From Sorex araneus (taxonomy: Eukaryota; Chordata; Mammalia; Eulipotyphla; Soricidae), in assembly GCF_027595985.1 (NCBI RefSeq), contig NC_073304.1:45071637-45135636 (forward strand): a stretch of 64,000 nt of DNA, given 5' to 3'. The notes below the pieces were generated by a model, which had not been told where the DNA came from, did not search any database, and saw only the letters and a program-made list of their open reading frames with translations. The translations under genes were made by a program, and so were the position numbers. Within the stretch, counting starts at the first letter, position 1, and each line of letters begins with the position of its first letter. This document shows, in pieces, positions 22,595 to 34,175 of the stretch.

Positions 22595-24230
22595 AAGTGA
22601 ATTTGTTATATGTATGCATGTAATCATATATGTATTTGCCAACAAATCACTGCTGTAACCTCTGTCTTGGAGATTTCCTCTTCATGTCCAAGTTTTGTTC
22701 CTTTTTGTGAGACTCTGTACTTCTGAATTTTGCTCTTGAAAGGTTGTATATATATATGTATACATATATATTTTTACCAGCTGTGTACAGATGCCATTTA
22801 TGCAGTTTAGAAGGCATTTGCCAGTTGAATCGATGGAAACCGAGCATCTCCTTGTTCATTTGAGTGTCAGGACTATGTGAGGTTACACATTTTCCTGGCG
22901 GTTAATTGGCTGGTGGGAGGGAGTCTTGTGTTCTCCTGCTTCCAAATGATGGGGTTTAAGTGTCATTAGTTATCACTTAGGAAGATGGAATTGGGGCGCA
23001 CTGCCAGGGAGCTGAGGGCAGTTAGAATAGCTGCTTTTAGCCTTCAGGGCCTGAAACCAATCTTCCTAAATGTCTGTTTTCAATCTTCCCAGAATGGGCC
23101 TGCTAATTTGAAGGTTCCTAGCTCCCCCAGGCCTCCTGCAAAGCAGAAGTGGGGGAGGGGGCATAGGAGGGAGGTCTAGAGGTGTGGGGTGGCTTCTGGA
23201 CACAGATGTGCCTGCCTCACTCACAGGCGGAGTCTTTCTACTGCCCATCATTCCCCGTCTTTCTTTCTTTCCTTCCTGCAGGTTATCGTGCATTGAAAGT
23301 CTTTCATTGAATTTTGTGGATTGTTCCTTGAAATGATGCGGAACAAGAGCCTAGGGTGTCCATCTTGATACTGTGAGCCTGGGGCTGGTAGATGATCTGG
23401 CACTGAGGGAGTTGCGCACAGCAGGTCTGGTCACCAGGCTGTGTTATTTCTAGACCATAGATCTACATGGCAAGGGGAGAAGAGAGGTGGCAACAGAGAT
23501 GTTGGGTCTGGGAGATGGTCCTTAGAGGCACGGGGTCACCTCTGAATCACAGCTGTCACCTGGGAGGTGCGGTGCACTGGGAAGTGCAACCATACTGAGG
23601 CGACATGACTCAGCTTTGAGGACAAGTGGATGCTCCAGCTCTTTTCACTGTAGTTTTTCACAAAAATGATGACATTGGCGCAACTCGTTCCAGTGAGATG
23701 GTCAGGGATGGAGGGGTTTTTAGGAGGCAACATCTTGAGGTGCTTGGTCAATTTCATAACTGATTCATGAGGAAAAATGCAGAAGGGCAAAGCCCAGAGA
23801 CAGAGAGTTCAGAGGATGCGTTGGCTGCCTCCCAGCTGACACAGGTAGGTGCTGCAAGGTGCTTGGTGAAGGCCAGGCCAGGCCTTTCCATCATCACAAA
23901 CTAGCAGGCATTCCCAGAAGAGCAGCCCAAGTGTGAGAGAAATGGATGCATGGCCTGGCACCTGGGAAAGAGAGAGGAAGCTTTATCATCCTCAGGCTCT
24001 GTTAGAGCCACAGATAAACTCAGCAAGTCCACACACATCAGTGCATTTCTCAAAGGTGCCGGAAATGGAAAGGATTTGAAGTGACATCTTTCATTTTGAG
24101 TTTGACTCAGAAGTAACTTGGTCAGAGCCAGTTGTAGCCAATGGTGCAAGAGGTTGGGTGCAAGGTAAAGACTTTCCGCTGCCAACAGAGCAGGCGTGCC
24201 ATGGGTGAGTTCTGAAGTACTGAGGGTCAG
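22595..24230. other. Unique intergenic sequence
   Basis: An AT repeat at 22745-22775 and a CTTTC run near 23260. No gene recognised. Confidence 0.4.
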
Positions 24231-24231
24231 A

Positions 24232-24925
24232 GGCAGAGTGTAGTATTCCATTGTGTGGATGTACCGTAATTTCATATTCAGCCACGAGGAAAGTTTGGTG
24301 ATGCATGGATGGACATGGACAGTATTATACTGAGTGAAATGAGTCAAAAGGGAGAGGGACAGACATAGAAGGACTGCTTTTGCGGGATATTAAAAAAAAA
24401 AAAAAACATAGCATGAGACTATGACAGTAGAAACAAGGGCCAGGAGGACAAGTCCATGGTTCAAAGCTTGCCACAAATATGTGGGGGGGGGGGCGGGGAG
24501 GGGATTGCAGTGCAGTAGGACAGAGAAGGGACCACTATGATAATGATAGTTGGAAATGACCACTCTGGACATAAACTGAGTGCTGAAAGGAGGTAAAGGG
24601 TCATACATGATAACTTTTCAGTACCTATTATTGCAAACCATATTGCCTAGAAGGAGAGAGAGAGAGACAGAGAGAGAGAAACAGAGAGAGAGAGAGAGAG
24701 AGGAGAAAGAGGTGGTGGTGGGGGTGGGGTGGGGGGGAGTTTCTGCCATAGAGGCAGGCAGGTGGGCGGGCATAGGAGTTGGAACCCCGTCCTAAAGAGG
24801 GCGCTGTGGGGTTAGAGGAAAACCATGGACACTAGTGAAAGATGGGTGTTGGAATATTATGTGGCTGAAACCCAATCATGTAAACTTTGTAACTGTATAT
24901 CTCATGGTGATTCAATTTTTTTAAA
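24232..24925 (+). mobile_element. L1 3' end with an inverted 5' segment
   Basis: 24232-24268 reads as antisense L1 (TAGTATTCCATTGTGTGGATGTACC; on minus it encodes RYIHTMEYY). From about 24278 the element is in sense (ATTCAGCCACGAGG, then GATGGACATGGACAG), continuing through A-runs, a GA tract, a hairpin at 24743-24757 and a CATGGTGATTCAATTTTTTT end. The inverted part is the sequence that should lie directly upstream. Confidence 0.82.
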
Positions 24926-24929
24926 AAAG

Positions 24930-25550
24930 AATGAATAGCAGAGTGTTATGACAATGATTCATGTCAACTCTCCTTGGATTGAAGAGACTTGAGGTCTTTT
25001 GGTATCGAGTACAGAGGAGAGGAGGATCTGGAAGGGGTTGGTAATACCCACAGCTGGCTGCTGTCAACAGGAGAACTGTCTGAGAAGAATCTAGAGCCAT
25101 ATTATGAATTTTATGGCTGCCAGCATTTATTATGAATCATAGCAGAACGGCTTTTTTATTTTTTATTGCGCTTTCCTGTAAATCTCACATGATCTTTATA
25201 CTATAAAATAGTTCCCATTGGGTTTATTGAATTATAATTCTTCAGTCAGTATTTGAACAATTGTTCTAGTCACTTTGTTCCAATTGTTCCAGCCTCCAGG
25301 GGGAGGTGTTTTAGAACAGGTGCCTGGAGAATGTTTTACAAGCAGTAGAGCCCATGGAGAAGGAGCCTTGGTCCTAAAGGGGCTGCCGAGGGGCTGAAAG
25401 ATGGCAGTGTGGAGATCCCAGGGTCAGGTCATAGTAGATGTCCCCGGAGACATCAAGGCATTGTCTTCTATCCCAGAATCTGAGCAACAAGAGTAGGACC
25501 TCCCCCATTCCATGCCCTCTGCCTCCCCATTGTCTTTGCAGTGTGTTTTT
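24930..25550. other. Unique intergenic sequence
   Basis: Nothing recognised. Confidence 0.4.
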
Positions 25551-25700
25551 TGACAGGTTATTTAAGCTCTCCAGCCCTTAATTCTCATTCGTAAAATGAG
25601 ATGATAATTATAGTATCCATTCAGCAGTTGAGTGAAGAAGAACTGAGTTAATACCTTAAAAAAAAAAAGCACTTGAAGAACATGGAGTCAGCACTCGTTG
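25550..25700 (+). repeat. MIR SINE relic
   Basis: AATTCTCATTCGTAAAATGAGATGATAATTATAG and GAGTTAATACCTT match the middle and end of MIR. Confidence 0.7.
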
Positions 25701-26030
25701 CTGTTCTGCTGGTATGGCTTCAGTGATGATGACAGTAGGGGTCATGGCCACGAATCCTGAGCTTTAAGGATGGAGGTATCCCAGAATGGTTAGACAGTTT
25801 CCTTGTTTCTCAGCAAGTTCCTAACGAGCCCCCACTTTACCCCCTTGTGGGTCTCAGCCCATAGACCCAGTGCAGCACGGCAAGGGAAGGCTAATGTTCT
25901 CTTTACTGCTGGATGAGGCTAGATGGGAAAATAACCAGGCCTGGGAGTTTCTAAGCTTGAGAATTTCATGAATCTATTCAAGTCACTTTGAATGCAGCAG
26001 TCTTCTGACAGGGGACCTCGAGAGCGCTAG
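25701..26030. other. Unique intergenic sequence
   Basis: Nothing recognised. Confidence 0.4.
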
Positions 26031-26034
26031 CACC

Positions 26035-26190
26035 AGTGTACTCTGACACAGCCCTGCCACTTACCAGCCGTGTGGCCTTTGACTTAACCCCTCTGAGCTT
26101 TAGTTTTCTCGTTTGTAAAATGGGAATAATACTATTGTTACTAGTATTGTGGAGTTCTTGGCAGGTATCTGTAGAGTTCTTGGCAGGCTG
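26035..26190 (+). repeat. MIR SINE relic
   Basis: GCCACTTACCAGCCGTGTGG, then CTCTGAGCTTTAGTTTTCTC and GTAAAATGGGAATAATA: the classic MIR core in order. Confidence 0.88.
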
Positions 26191-26795
26191 AGTTCTTGGA
26201 TCCTGTTGAGGGCCCAGAAAAACAAAAAGCCTATTATTATCTTTATTTTAAATATTTATAATGCTCAGCTCCTTCACAGCATATAGCTCCTTGAACAGTT
26301 TGTTTACAGCTTATCCTGAGACAGTGCACTCCCTCACCTGGAAGGATGGTAACCTCCAACCCAGACTGGCCCAGAGCCAGAAACCAGGGGGCTGCAGACA
26401 GTGGTAAGAAGCAGGGGAGTCCCTCCAGATGGTGGAGGGCTGGCCCAAGGTCATCCTGCCACAGCCACTGGCCAAGCTTCCCAGCTTCTGTTTGGTGATG
26501 AGGACTTGGTAGGACTTTTGTGATGAGCAGATTCAAATCCTTCTCCACTGACTCCTGCTACTGGACCAGTAGGAGCCATAAGACCAGAAGGAGAATCTTA
26601 TGGGTCACAGTGCTGGGGACAGCTGGGGGTCCTAGGGTGACTGTATGGATGAGCTTTTTCAGAAACTACCAACTGGTTTTCAGCCTGGTGGTGCCGCTTT
26701 AGATCCTTGGCAATGTCCCGTTGTACAGTTCCCCAGTCACATAGTCTAGTCCTCCCATGGATGAAATTAGGGGCTACTCAAGCACTAAAAAGTAT
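26191..26795. other. Unique intergenic sequence
   Basis: A 101-residue open frame on minus (26243-26548) has no recognisable family. Confidence 0.4.
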
Positions 26796-26799
26796 AGAT

Positions 26800-27125
26800 A
26801 TAGGTGTGGAGAAGAGAGGCAGTGCAGGGGTTGAGGTGTTTGCCTTTTATGCCATAGACCCCTGTTCAACCCCTTCACCAATTATGAGCACAGGCAGAAG
26901 CGATCTCTGAGAACAGAGCCAGGAGTAAGCCCGGAGCACCACCAGCTGTGTCCCATCCCCAAATATTTTAGCGACAGAGACCGGAGACACAGTATAGGAG
27001 TGAAGGCATTACTGGTCTGGGTTTATTCCTGGCCCTGCATATGGACTCCAGAGCACCAATAGGAGGGATCCCCAAGCACAGAGATGTGAGTGGCCCCCAG
27101 CACCTCTAGGTATGTCCCCCAACTC
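26800..27125 (+). mobile_element. Two adjacent old SINEs in the same orientation
   Basis: First copy about 26800-26968 (GAGAACAGAGCCAGGAGTAAG), second about 26975-27125 (GAGACCGGAGACACAGTATAG head). Confidence 0.75.
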
Positions 27126-28180
27126 TACACCCCAAGGTATACGTCTAATAAGCAGACCCTTACAAAATAAGGGAAATCCCAGTCAGAAATGCAGTCAGGA
27201 ATGTGACGCATCTGACCAAGGTCTGTGGAAGAGCGTGTGTCTGGCACTGAGACCTCCCGGCCCAGCCGTGGTGTCCTGAGAGCAGCCCTGCAAGGCCCCA
27301 GCGGGGTCGGCTCCATGAGGTGGCTCCTTCCCTTGAGTTTCAGTCCTGCTGAGGCAGGATTTTAGGCAAACCTGGGCTCACATTTCTGTGTAGAAGCTGC
27401 CACCCTGCTGAGGCCAGGAGCTTGCAGGCTAGAGAGACCTTTCAGCAAATGCAGGCTACCTGGCCCTGTCCAGGTTACCTGCTCCTGTCTGGCCTGCCCC
27501 TGTCCAGGTTACCTGCTCCTGTCCGGCCTGCCTGCCCCTGACCAGCCGGCTCATCCAAGGCCAACAGCAACAGCTACAGGGCTCCAGAAACCCGGAACGA
27601 AGAGACAAATAGGAAACGTGCTCAGAGCAGATTTTAATAAAGATGGAGCAGGCTCCATGATTACACCCGGCCCTCTTCTTATTGTGATCTTGACAGTGAT
27701 GCAGGCAAGGTGGGAAAAGGGCTGAGCCGAGGCGACTCATTTTCCCAGAGCCACAGCTGTGGGGAGCCGGCCGGGGTGGGGGCAGGGGGTAAGGACTGAT
27801 GTGGGTGCCTTCTCAGGGGTAACCAGGCCTTGAAGCGCAGCTGCTCCTGGCGGGATGTGTGCTGAGGTTCTCTGTAGATGCAGCGACCAGGCCTTCCTGT
27901 GCTCGAGCCCGGGGCAGGCCCCGACAGCCTCTACCATCTCTCTGGGCACCTGCCCACACCTCTGATTCCTTTTCCCTCATGGAACCTTTGAGCCATATAT
28001 ATGCAAGCAGCTAGAATAGCCCCCTGAATCCCTCGGTACCCACAGCCCAGAGTCCACTGCCAAGAAAGTTTCACTTCTTTACTGCTTTCATCCCCCCACT
28101 AGGATTCTTGTCAAAGCCAGGAGCCCCTCTAATTCCATCCATAGATAAGATGGTTGAGTGATAAGGGCCTGTTCATTTAT
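27126..28180. other. Unique intergenic sequence with a minisatellite
   Basis: GC-rich between 27.2 and 27.95 kb. No gene recognised apart from the tandem repeat at 27464-27531. Confidence 0.45.
27464..27531 (+). repeat. 34-bp minisatellite, two copies
   Basis: Unit CCCTGTCCAGGTTACCTGCT... with period 34; the copies differ by one base (TCTGG/TCCGG). A partial third copy may follow. Confidence 0.85.
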
Positions 28181-28183
28181 TTT

Positions 28184-28376
28184 TATTTTTATTTTATTTT
28201 ATTTTATTTTGCTTTTTAGGTCACACCCAGCGATGCTCAGGGGTTACTCCTGACTCTGCACTCAGGAATTACTCCTGGCGGTGCTTGGGGGACCATATGG
28301 GATGCCGGGGATCAAACCCGGGTCGGCCGCGTGCAAGGCGAACGCCCTACCGCTGTGCTATCGCTCCGGCCCTCAT
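28184..28376 (-). mobile_element. Shrew SINE, near-consensus
   Basis: TTTTAGGTCACACCCAGCGAT body, GGATCAAACCCGGGTCGGCC B-box region and GTGCTATCGCTCCGGCCC head. One of the youngest copies in the window. Confidence 0.96.
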
Positions 28377-28579
28377 TTTTTTTTTAAACATTGTCCAAGC
28401 TGCCACCACCACCCCCTTCTCCCAACTTCGTTCCAATCTAATGTACCAAATGGTTTCCCAGCACAGCTGGGAGTAACCCTGAGCACAGAACTGGGAGTAA
28501 CCCCTAAGTAACCACTTGGTGTGGGCTCTAAACAAGCAAAAGATAACCACGATCTCACTTTCTCACATCGGTATCTGTA

Positions 28580-28775
28580 AGGTTTTTTTGAGGGGGAGAA
28601 GAGTGGGGTGGCAGTTTGGGCCAGATCTAACAGTGTTCAGTGCACCTATCTTTCTTTGTGCTGAAAGATACTCCTGGAAGATTAGGGGGACCGTGTGGGA
28701 TGCCAGGAATCGAATCTGAGTTAGCGGCATGCAAGGCAAGCGCCCTTCCTGCTGTAATATTTCTCCAGCCCTCTG
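28580..28775 (-). mobile_element. Shrew SINE, diverged
   Basis: GGAATCGAATCTGAGTTAGC and TGTAATATTTCTCCAGCCCT. Confidence 0.82.
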
Positions 28776-28994
28776 AGTGGTAATTGGGAGGCCCCTTGGT
28801 CACCTCTTTCATCTGACTGAAAAGTCATGGTTCCTGGTGGCAGCAGCCACACAGACCCTCCGAAGAAGACAGTGTGGGCCAAAAGTATTTTTTCAATGGA
28901 AGTAGCATTGCATCGTAACATGATACATTTCGGTTGTGTGTCATTATAGTCCGGCAGTTGCTATCCTGCAGTTTGGGGATGGGAAGACATTGTG

Positions 28995-29147
28995 ACCCCC
29001 TTGGTTGTGCTCGGGGACTACTCCTGGTTCCGCTCAGAGCTTGACAGTCACTGCTGGAGGCGTACCTGGGGACACGAGGGTGCCGTGCAGTTCCAAGGCT
29101 CCAATTCAGAGCTGCTGCCTGCAGAGCGTGTGCCCTGGCCCATGGGG
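28995..29147 (-). repeat. Old SINE remnant
   Basis: GGTTGTGCTCGGGGACTACTC body words; head mostly lost. Confidence 0.5.
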
Positions 29148-29269
29148 CCTCCCCCCAGAGCCTACACTGCCATTTTCAGAGGAAGCTGGTAGGCAGGGCT
29201 CTGAGAAGCCCACGAGAGAACACAGCACTAATTATATCTCAAGGGTCCCTTTGTCTGCAGCCTAGGGAT

Positions 29270-29462
29270 TTTTTATTTACTTATTTATTTATTTGGGGGG
29301 GAGGGGTTTGAGCCACACCTGGCAGTGCTCAGGCTTATTCCTGGCTCTGTGCTCAAGGATCACTCCCGATGGAGTTCAGGGGACAACATAAGATGCCAGC
29401 GATCCAGCCCAGGTTGGCTGTGTGTAAGGCAAGCGCCTAACTCCTGTGTTCTCTCTCCATTC
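29270..29462 (-). mobile_element. Shrew SINE
   Basis: GAGCCACACCTGGCAGTGCTC body and CTCCTGTGTTCTCTCTCCAT head. Confidence 0.88.
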
Positions 29463-29604
29463 TTCTATTTATTTATTTGAAGGGAATTTTGTGTCTGTAC
29501 CTGAAGCAGAGGGGAAAGCACCTGGTGGGTTTCTGAGGGAATCTCTCTGGGGCTCGCCCTGAATCTTGTCTGAGCTCCTTCTCTGAGGTGATTGCCTGGG
29601 TCTG

Positions 29605-29990
29605 AACATTAGGTCAGAAAATGACAGTTGGAAATGGATAAGAGCTGCATGCTGAAAGTAAGGTAAAGGAACAAACAAGGTAACTTCTCAGTATCTGTAT
29701 TGAAAACCATAATGCCCGAGAGAGAAAGAGAGAGGGGGCAGAGGAAGAGAGACAGAGAGAGGGAGAAAGAGAGAGAGAGATAAAGAGAGGGGGAAGGGAA
29801 GGAGGGAGAGAGAGAAATGACTGCCATAGAGATAGGCTGAGGAGTGGGGGGTGGGCAAGAGGGATACTGGGCACATTGGTGGTGGGAAATGTACACTGGC
29901 AGAGGGATGGGTGCTGGAACATTGTATGACTAAAATTCAGCCATGAACAGCTTTGAAACTGTGTATCTCACAGTGATTCAATACACAAAC
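29605..29990 (+). mobile_element. L1 3' end partly inside the left inverted-repeat arm
   Basis: AAAATGACAGTTGGAAATGG, a long purine tract (29718-29817) and CACAGTGATTCAATACACAAAC. Its last 240 bp are included in the inverted duplication. Confidence 0.9.
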
Positions 29991-30270
29991 AAACAGAAAC
30001 AACCCAGGGAGCTGGATCTGCGGCTCTGTGGCTCAGATGGGCTGGGCCTGGGAGGAGAAGCCCCTCATCAGGCCATGCGGGGCGGCTGGCGGGAGATGCT
30101 CATGCTGACCCCATATGAGACAGCAGCCTTCCTCAAGTTGCCTCCCTTTCTTCCACATGCTGAGAGGTGTCCATTGGGCTTCCCTGATGTCCAGTATCCT
30201 TAAAGCTGTTGGACAGCGTGCACCCTGGTGAGAGGTCCCACTTGTACCCCAGGGAATGCCTGCAGCAGGC
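29753..30270 (+). repeat. Left arm of a large inverted repeat
   Basis: About 518 bp. Position p pairs with 61015 minus p over 29821-30270, with three substitutions seen (at 29872, 30090 and 30186). The arm holds an L1 3' end plus about 270 bp of downstream unique DNA. The inner end is a 13-nt palindrome GCCTGCAGCAGGC. Confidence 0.97.
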
Positions 30271-30744
30271 ATGGACTCCCGGGCTGACCAGTTGCTGTCA
30301 GCTCTGCCCTCATGCCCAGGCCTCTCAGAAGTGACTTGCTGGCCTGTGCTGTCCAGGTCCCCCCAACCCCCGAATCCAACGGGGTCTGAAAGGAAGGAGG
30401 GAACTTTACTGGGGAAGGCGGCTCCAGCGTCTCTCCTTGCAGGTGACGGTCACTCAGAAGTTGTGCACTTGGGAGGGGGCTTGCCAGCAGGATCTAATGT
30501 TGACCAAGGATTGACTGTGTGCAGAGCTTTGGCCAAAGGAGGGCCTGGGAGCTGTGGAGGCCTGAGAACAGAGACTCCTTATAGGCGCCTGGGGGTGGGA
30601 GGGCTGTTCAAAGCATCTCTCCTACTGGTCTTCTGATCCTGAAGCTTTGCTTACTGGATGGCTGAACATCCTGCCCTCAGAGCCAGGGAGACACGCCTCA
30701 GCCACACATCTGGCTTTTCTGAGGCCCTTCAGGAGAGCCGAGGG
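30271..30744. other. Spacer of the inverted repeat
   Basis: 474 bp of unique GC-rich sequence. A 126-residue open frame crosses it without family resemblance. Confidence 0.9.
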
Positions 30745-31260
30745 GCCTGCTGCAGGCATTCCCTGGGGTACAAGTGGGACCTCTCACCAGGGTGCACGCT
30801 GTCCAACAGCTTTAAGGATACTGGACATAAGGGAAGCCCAATGGACACCTCTCAGCATGTGGAAGAAAGGGAGGCAACTTGAGGAAGGCTGCTGTCTCAT
30901 ATGGGGTCAGCATGAGCATCTCCCCCCAGCCGCCCCGCATGGCCTGATGAGGGGCTTCTCCTCCCAGGCCCAGCCCATCTGAGCCACAGAGCCGCAGATC
31001 CAGCTCCCTGGGTTGTTTCTGTTTGTTTGTGTATTGAATCACTGTGAGATACACAGTTTCAAAGCTGTTCATGGCTGAATTTTAGTCATACAATGTTCCA
31101 GCACCCATCCCTCTGCCAGTGTACATTTCCCACCACCAATGTCCCCAGTATCCCTCTTGCCCACCCCCCACTCCTCAGCCTATCTCTATGGCAGTCATTT
31201 CTCTCTCTCCCTCCCTCCCTTCCCCCTCTCTTTATCTCTCTCTCTCCCTCCCTCTCTCTG
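30745..31260 (-). repeat. Right arm of the large inverted repeat
   Basis: Reverse complement of the left arm at about 99% over the unique part, with a 2-bp length change in the purine tract. The matching L1 3' end is therefore antisense (31012-31260) and stops at the purine tract, where unrelated sequence begins. Confidence 0.97.
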
Positions 31261-32031
31261 AGGGGGGTCTGCTTCCTGCCCGCTGGACCCAAGTCACAAC
31301 TTTGGGAGCTTGTGCAGAAGCTTGTGCACATTGCTAGAAAGTGACCTTGGCATTGGAAACACGATGGGTGGGCCACATCATTCCCCACCAGCGAGGGTGG
31401 TGCATGGGTAGGATCCAGTGGGTGAAACCCCAAGAGAGGGAATTTTGGTGGCATCTGAGCCCGCCCATCAGCAGGGCCCACGTGAGGGTCTGGCGACAGA
31501 AGAGATTGTTCAACAGGAAGCAACTGTGCAGTGACTGCTTCAGAATGAGCTTCGGTGATACCACATGGAGAAGGCAGGGCTTGAGGACAGCGTGTCACAT
31601 GCTTCCCTTTGTGGTTTTTCCAAAAGACTCCTTTCACCCGGGCCGTGGATACCCACAAATTGCAAGAAACTAAAATCCAAGGTTGTTCCTGGGGCAGTAA
31701 CTTGGAGGTGAGGTAGTGAAAGGGAGGTGTGCTTTCGCTGCGAATTTTGTAAAATCTGAGCTGTATTTATTTAAAATCCAATTGAACCCTGCATTTGGGG
31801 GACAGTGTGTCATTGACCTGGAGCAAGTCACTGGTTTTATGCCCATCTGTAAAATCAGGGACGATTGAAGTCATGATGCAGTGATAAGGATTCAAACTCA
31901 GATATGAGGTTGTCCTGGGCATCCCATAGACAATATAGGGACCGGTGAGGGGAGGGACCATGATTTTGTAGGGTTCTGATGAGGTTGTTGCAGTCAGAGC
32001 CGGGCAGGGAGGTCCATTCATGGAAGCTAGA
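31261..32031. other. Unique sequence with a MIR relic
   Basis: MIR-like core at about 31798-31905 (GGAGCAAGTCACTGG, then CCATCTGTAAAATCAGGGAC). Otherwise nothing recognised. Confidence 0.55.
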
Positions 32032-32521
32032 AGAGACAGTGATTTTATTTTTTTTTTTATTTATTTTTTTATTTTTTTTTAATTAGAGAATCACCGTGAG
32101 GGTACAGTTACAGATTTATACACTTTTGTGCTTATACTTCCCTCATACAAAGTTTGGGAACCCATCCCTTCACCAGTGCCCATTCTCCACCACCCGTAAA
32201 CCCAGTGTCCCTCCCACCCTCCCCAATCCCATCTCCCCCCCACCTCACCCTGCCACTGTGGCAAGGCATTCCCTTCTGTTCTCTCTCTCTAATTAGCTGT
32301 TGTGGTTTGCAATAAAGGTGTTGAGTGGCCGCTGTGCTCAGTCTCTAGCCCTCATTCAGCCCGCAACTCCCTTCCCCCACATGGCCTTCGACTACAATGT
32401 AGTTGGTGATCGCTTCTCTGAGTTGACCTTTCCCCGGAACGTGAGGCCAGCCTCGAAGCCATGGAGTCAACCTCCTGGTACTTATTTCTACAGTTCTTGG
32501 GTGTTAGAGACAGTGATTTTA
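32032..32521 (-). mobile_element. L1-tailed element with 16-bp target-site duplication
   Basis: Insert 32048-32505, antisense, flanked by AGAGACAGTGATTTTA at 32032-32047 and 32506-32521. Poly(T) at the left end is the retrotransposition tail. The 3' part is L1-like; the 5' about 150 bp (GTACCAGGAGGTTGACTCCAT on minus) is shared with 40592-41025 but not with the other L1 ends here. Confidence 0.92.
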
Positions 32522-33670
32522 GAGACGTGAGCTCCCTGAGAGCAGGGGCGGCCTCTGTCACATCCTCATCTGTCACAAGCTGCTTTCTTCCCACTGCACG
32601 TCAGCAGCTTGTCTGACTGCGCGGCTGCGCTCTTGTTTAGAGCTGTTCTAGAGCCAATGTACAAGCTGCTGAGACCATGCTGGCCCACCAGAGGGCGCTA
32701 GCAGCTGCTTGCCATCCCTCATGACTGGAACCTCTTAAGCTGCCTGAAAGTGACAGGATGTACAGTGCTTAAAGTGACCTTTCCTTCCATGCTATGGCCA
32801 CGGAATATATCGCTTATTGGTTTCTATCTGAAAAGGTCTGAAAGGACAGGTGGGTTTGTAGTAACTAAAGCGGCTGCAGGATCTGGCATACAGTCAGTGG
32901 GGTGGAATGTGCCTGCGTGAACATGCATGGGCTTGTACATGTTTATGTGTATGCATTCATGCACACGAGCTTTAAGGTATGGGGTATACATGTGAATCTA
33001 TAGAATGTGTGCATGTCATGTGTGGGCAAATGTGGTGTATGTGCATGCATGTCTGAATCAGGCAATGTCTGTCTGGAGGGTGAGAGATATTCCATGTCTT
33101 GGGGTCTCCAGACTTCAGATGGTCTTTCTGTAGGATCGATCGCCATCCCCTGCTTGTGGATGCACCTAATAGACTGTGGCCAGGGTACTTTGCCCCCATG
33201 TCCACCCACACCCCCTGGACACAGATGGACACACTGAGGTGACTTTCTCTCAGCAGCCCTCAGTGTAGTATCAAAGGCCGCCTGACTCTGGACTCTCATT
33301 TAGATGAAGTCTCTGAGCCTTTGGAAACAATGGGGTGGCCCCAAGGGTGGCGGTGGTGGTGAGTTGGGAAATGATCCATCTGTCAGCAAAGGTTGTGTGT
33401 GTGTGCTTTAGGCAGGGAAGAGCTTTGGGGATGCTCCCTAAGTCCTGACTTGGTAGCTCGCCCCTCCGGCCACTGGCTGAGGAAACATGTACCTAGGATT
33501 TAGAAGGACTGAAAATATCAGCTATCAACACACCAAAGGCATGCCTGGCACATGGCACTGTGCATGGGTCTTTCCTTTCTCTTGGACAGTGTTGGGGACC
33601 CAGGAGCCGCTCACCGGGGTGTCAGGGCCTGATGGGAGGGCCCAGGCCCTGTTGGCTGTGCTGCCTGAGC
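32522..33670. other. Unique intergenic sequence
   Basis: TG/CATG-rich around 32.93-33.06 kb. No gene recognised. Confidence 0.4.
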
Positions 33671-33672
33671 TG

Positions 33673-33889
33673 TGTGTGTGTGTGGGGGGGGGGGTTGGGG
33701 CCCTTGGGAACACAGGGGTCAGTGGCAGCTGTTCCCACTGGCCTTGCTGCCGGCTGCAGGACTATTTTTTGTGGGAGTGAGGAGATTCACACTTGGCAGT
33801 ACTTACAGGATGGATACTCCTCACTCTGCTGGGGGCTCAGGAATGGCTCCTGGCCTGGTGTCTGTGTGTGTGTGTGGGGGGGGGGGGTT
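33673..33889 (+). repeat. Two (TG)n-G-run blocks
   Basis: TG units followed by runs of 10 and 12 G at 33673-33697 and 33861-33889, separated by a SINE-like stretch. Confidence 0.85.
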
Positions 33890-33959
33890 GGAGAGGAGGT
33901 GGGTATGAGGAACCAAATGCAAAACTTGCATTCAGTTATTTGCATTCCTTTCACTCAAA

Positions 33960-34175
33960 CTGAAATTTCTTATTTGGGGGAAGCTATTCCCAAGCAGTGC
34001 TCAGGGAGCCTGGGGCTACTTCCCCCAGTGCTGGACCAGCTGGATCTGGCTGTTGAATATCGGGATGTGAGGGGCTGGACTCTCCAGGGCTTTACTCAGG
34101 GGACGCACGTGATGTTGGGGACCGCACATGAGCCCCTGGTCCCTGGGCTTACTCCCCGGCCCACAAGCTGAAACT
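33960..34175 (-). repeat. Old SINE-related repeat
   Basis: TTATTTGGGGGAAGCTATTCC and CAAGCAGTGCTCAGGGAGCC, as in the copies at 2223 and 56865. Confidence 0.55.

Noticed and set aside
23901-24347. 148-residue open frame on minus with the peptide RYIHTMEYY
   Set aside because: That peptide comes from the inverted L1 segment; the rest has no L1 or other likeness.
29943-30203. 86-residue open frame repeated at 30812-31072 as a possible duplicated gene
   Set aside because: The repeat is explained by the inverted DNA duplication. The frame starts in an L1 3' UTR and the two copies change at random sites; no sign of coding constraint.
31086-31658. 190-residue open frame on minus
   Set aside because: Its C-terminal part is antisense-orientation L1 purine tract from the right repeat arm; no family likeness.
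33560-34171. 203-residue open frame with VCVCVWGGG repeats
   Set aside because: Produced by TG and G-run repeats plus an old SINE.
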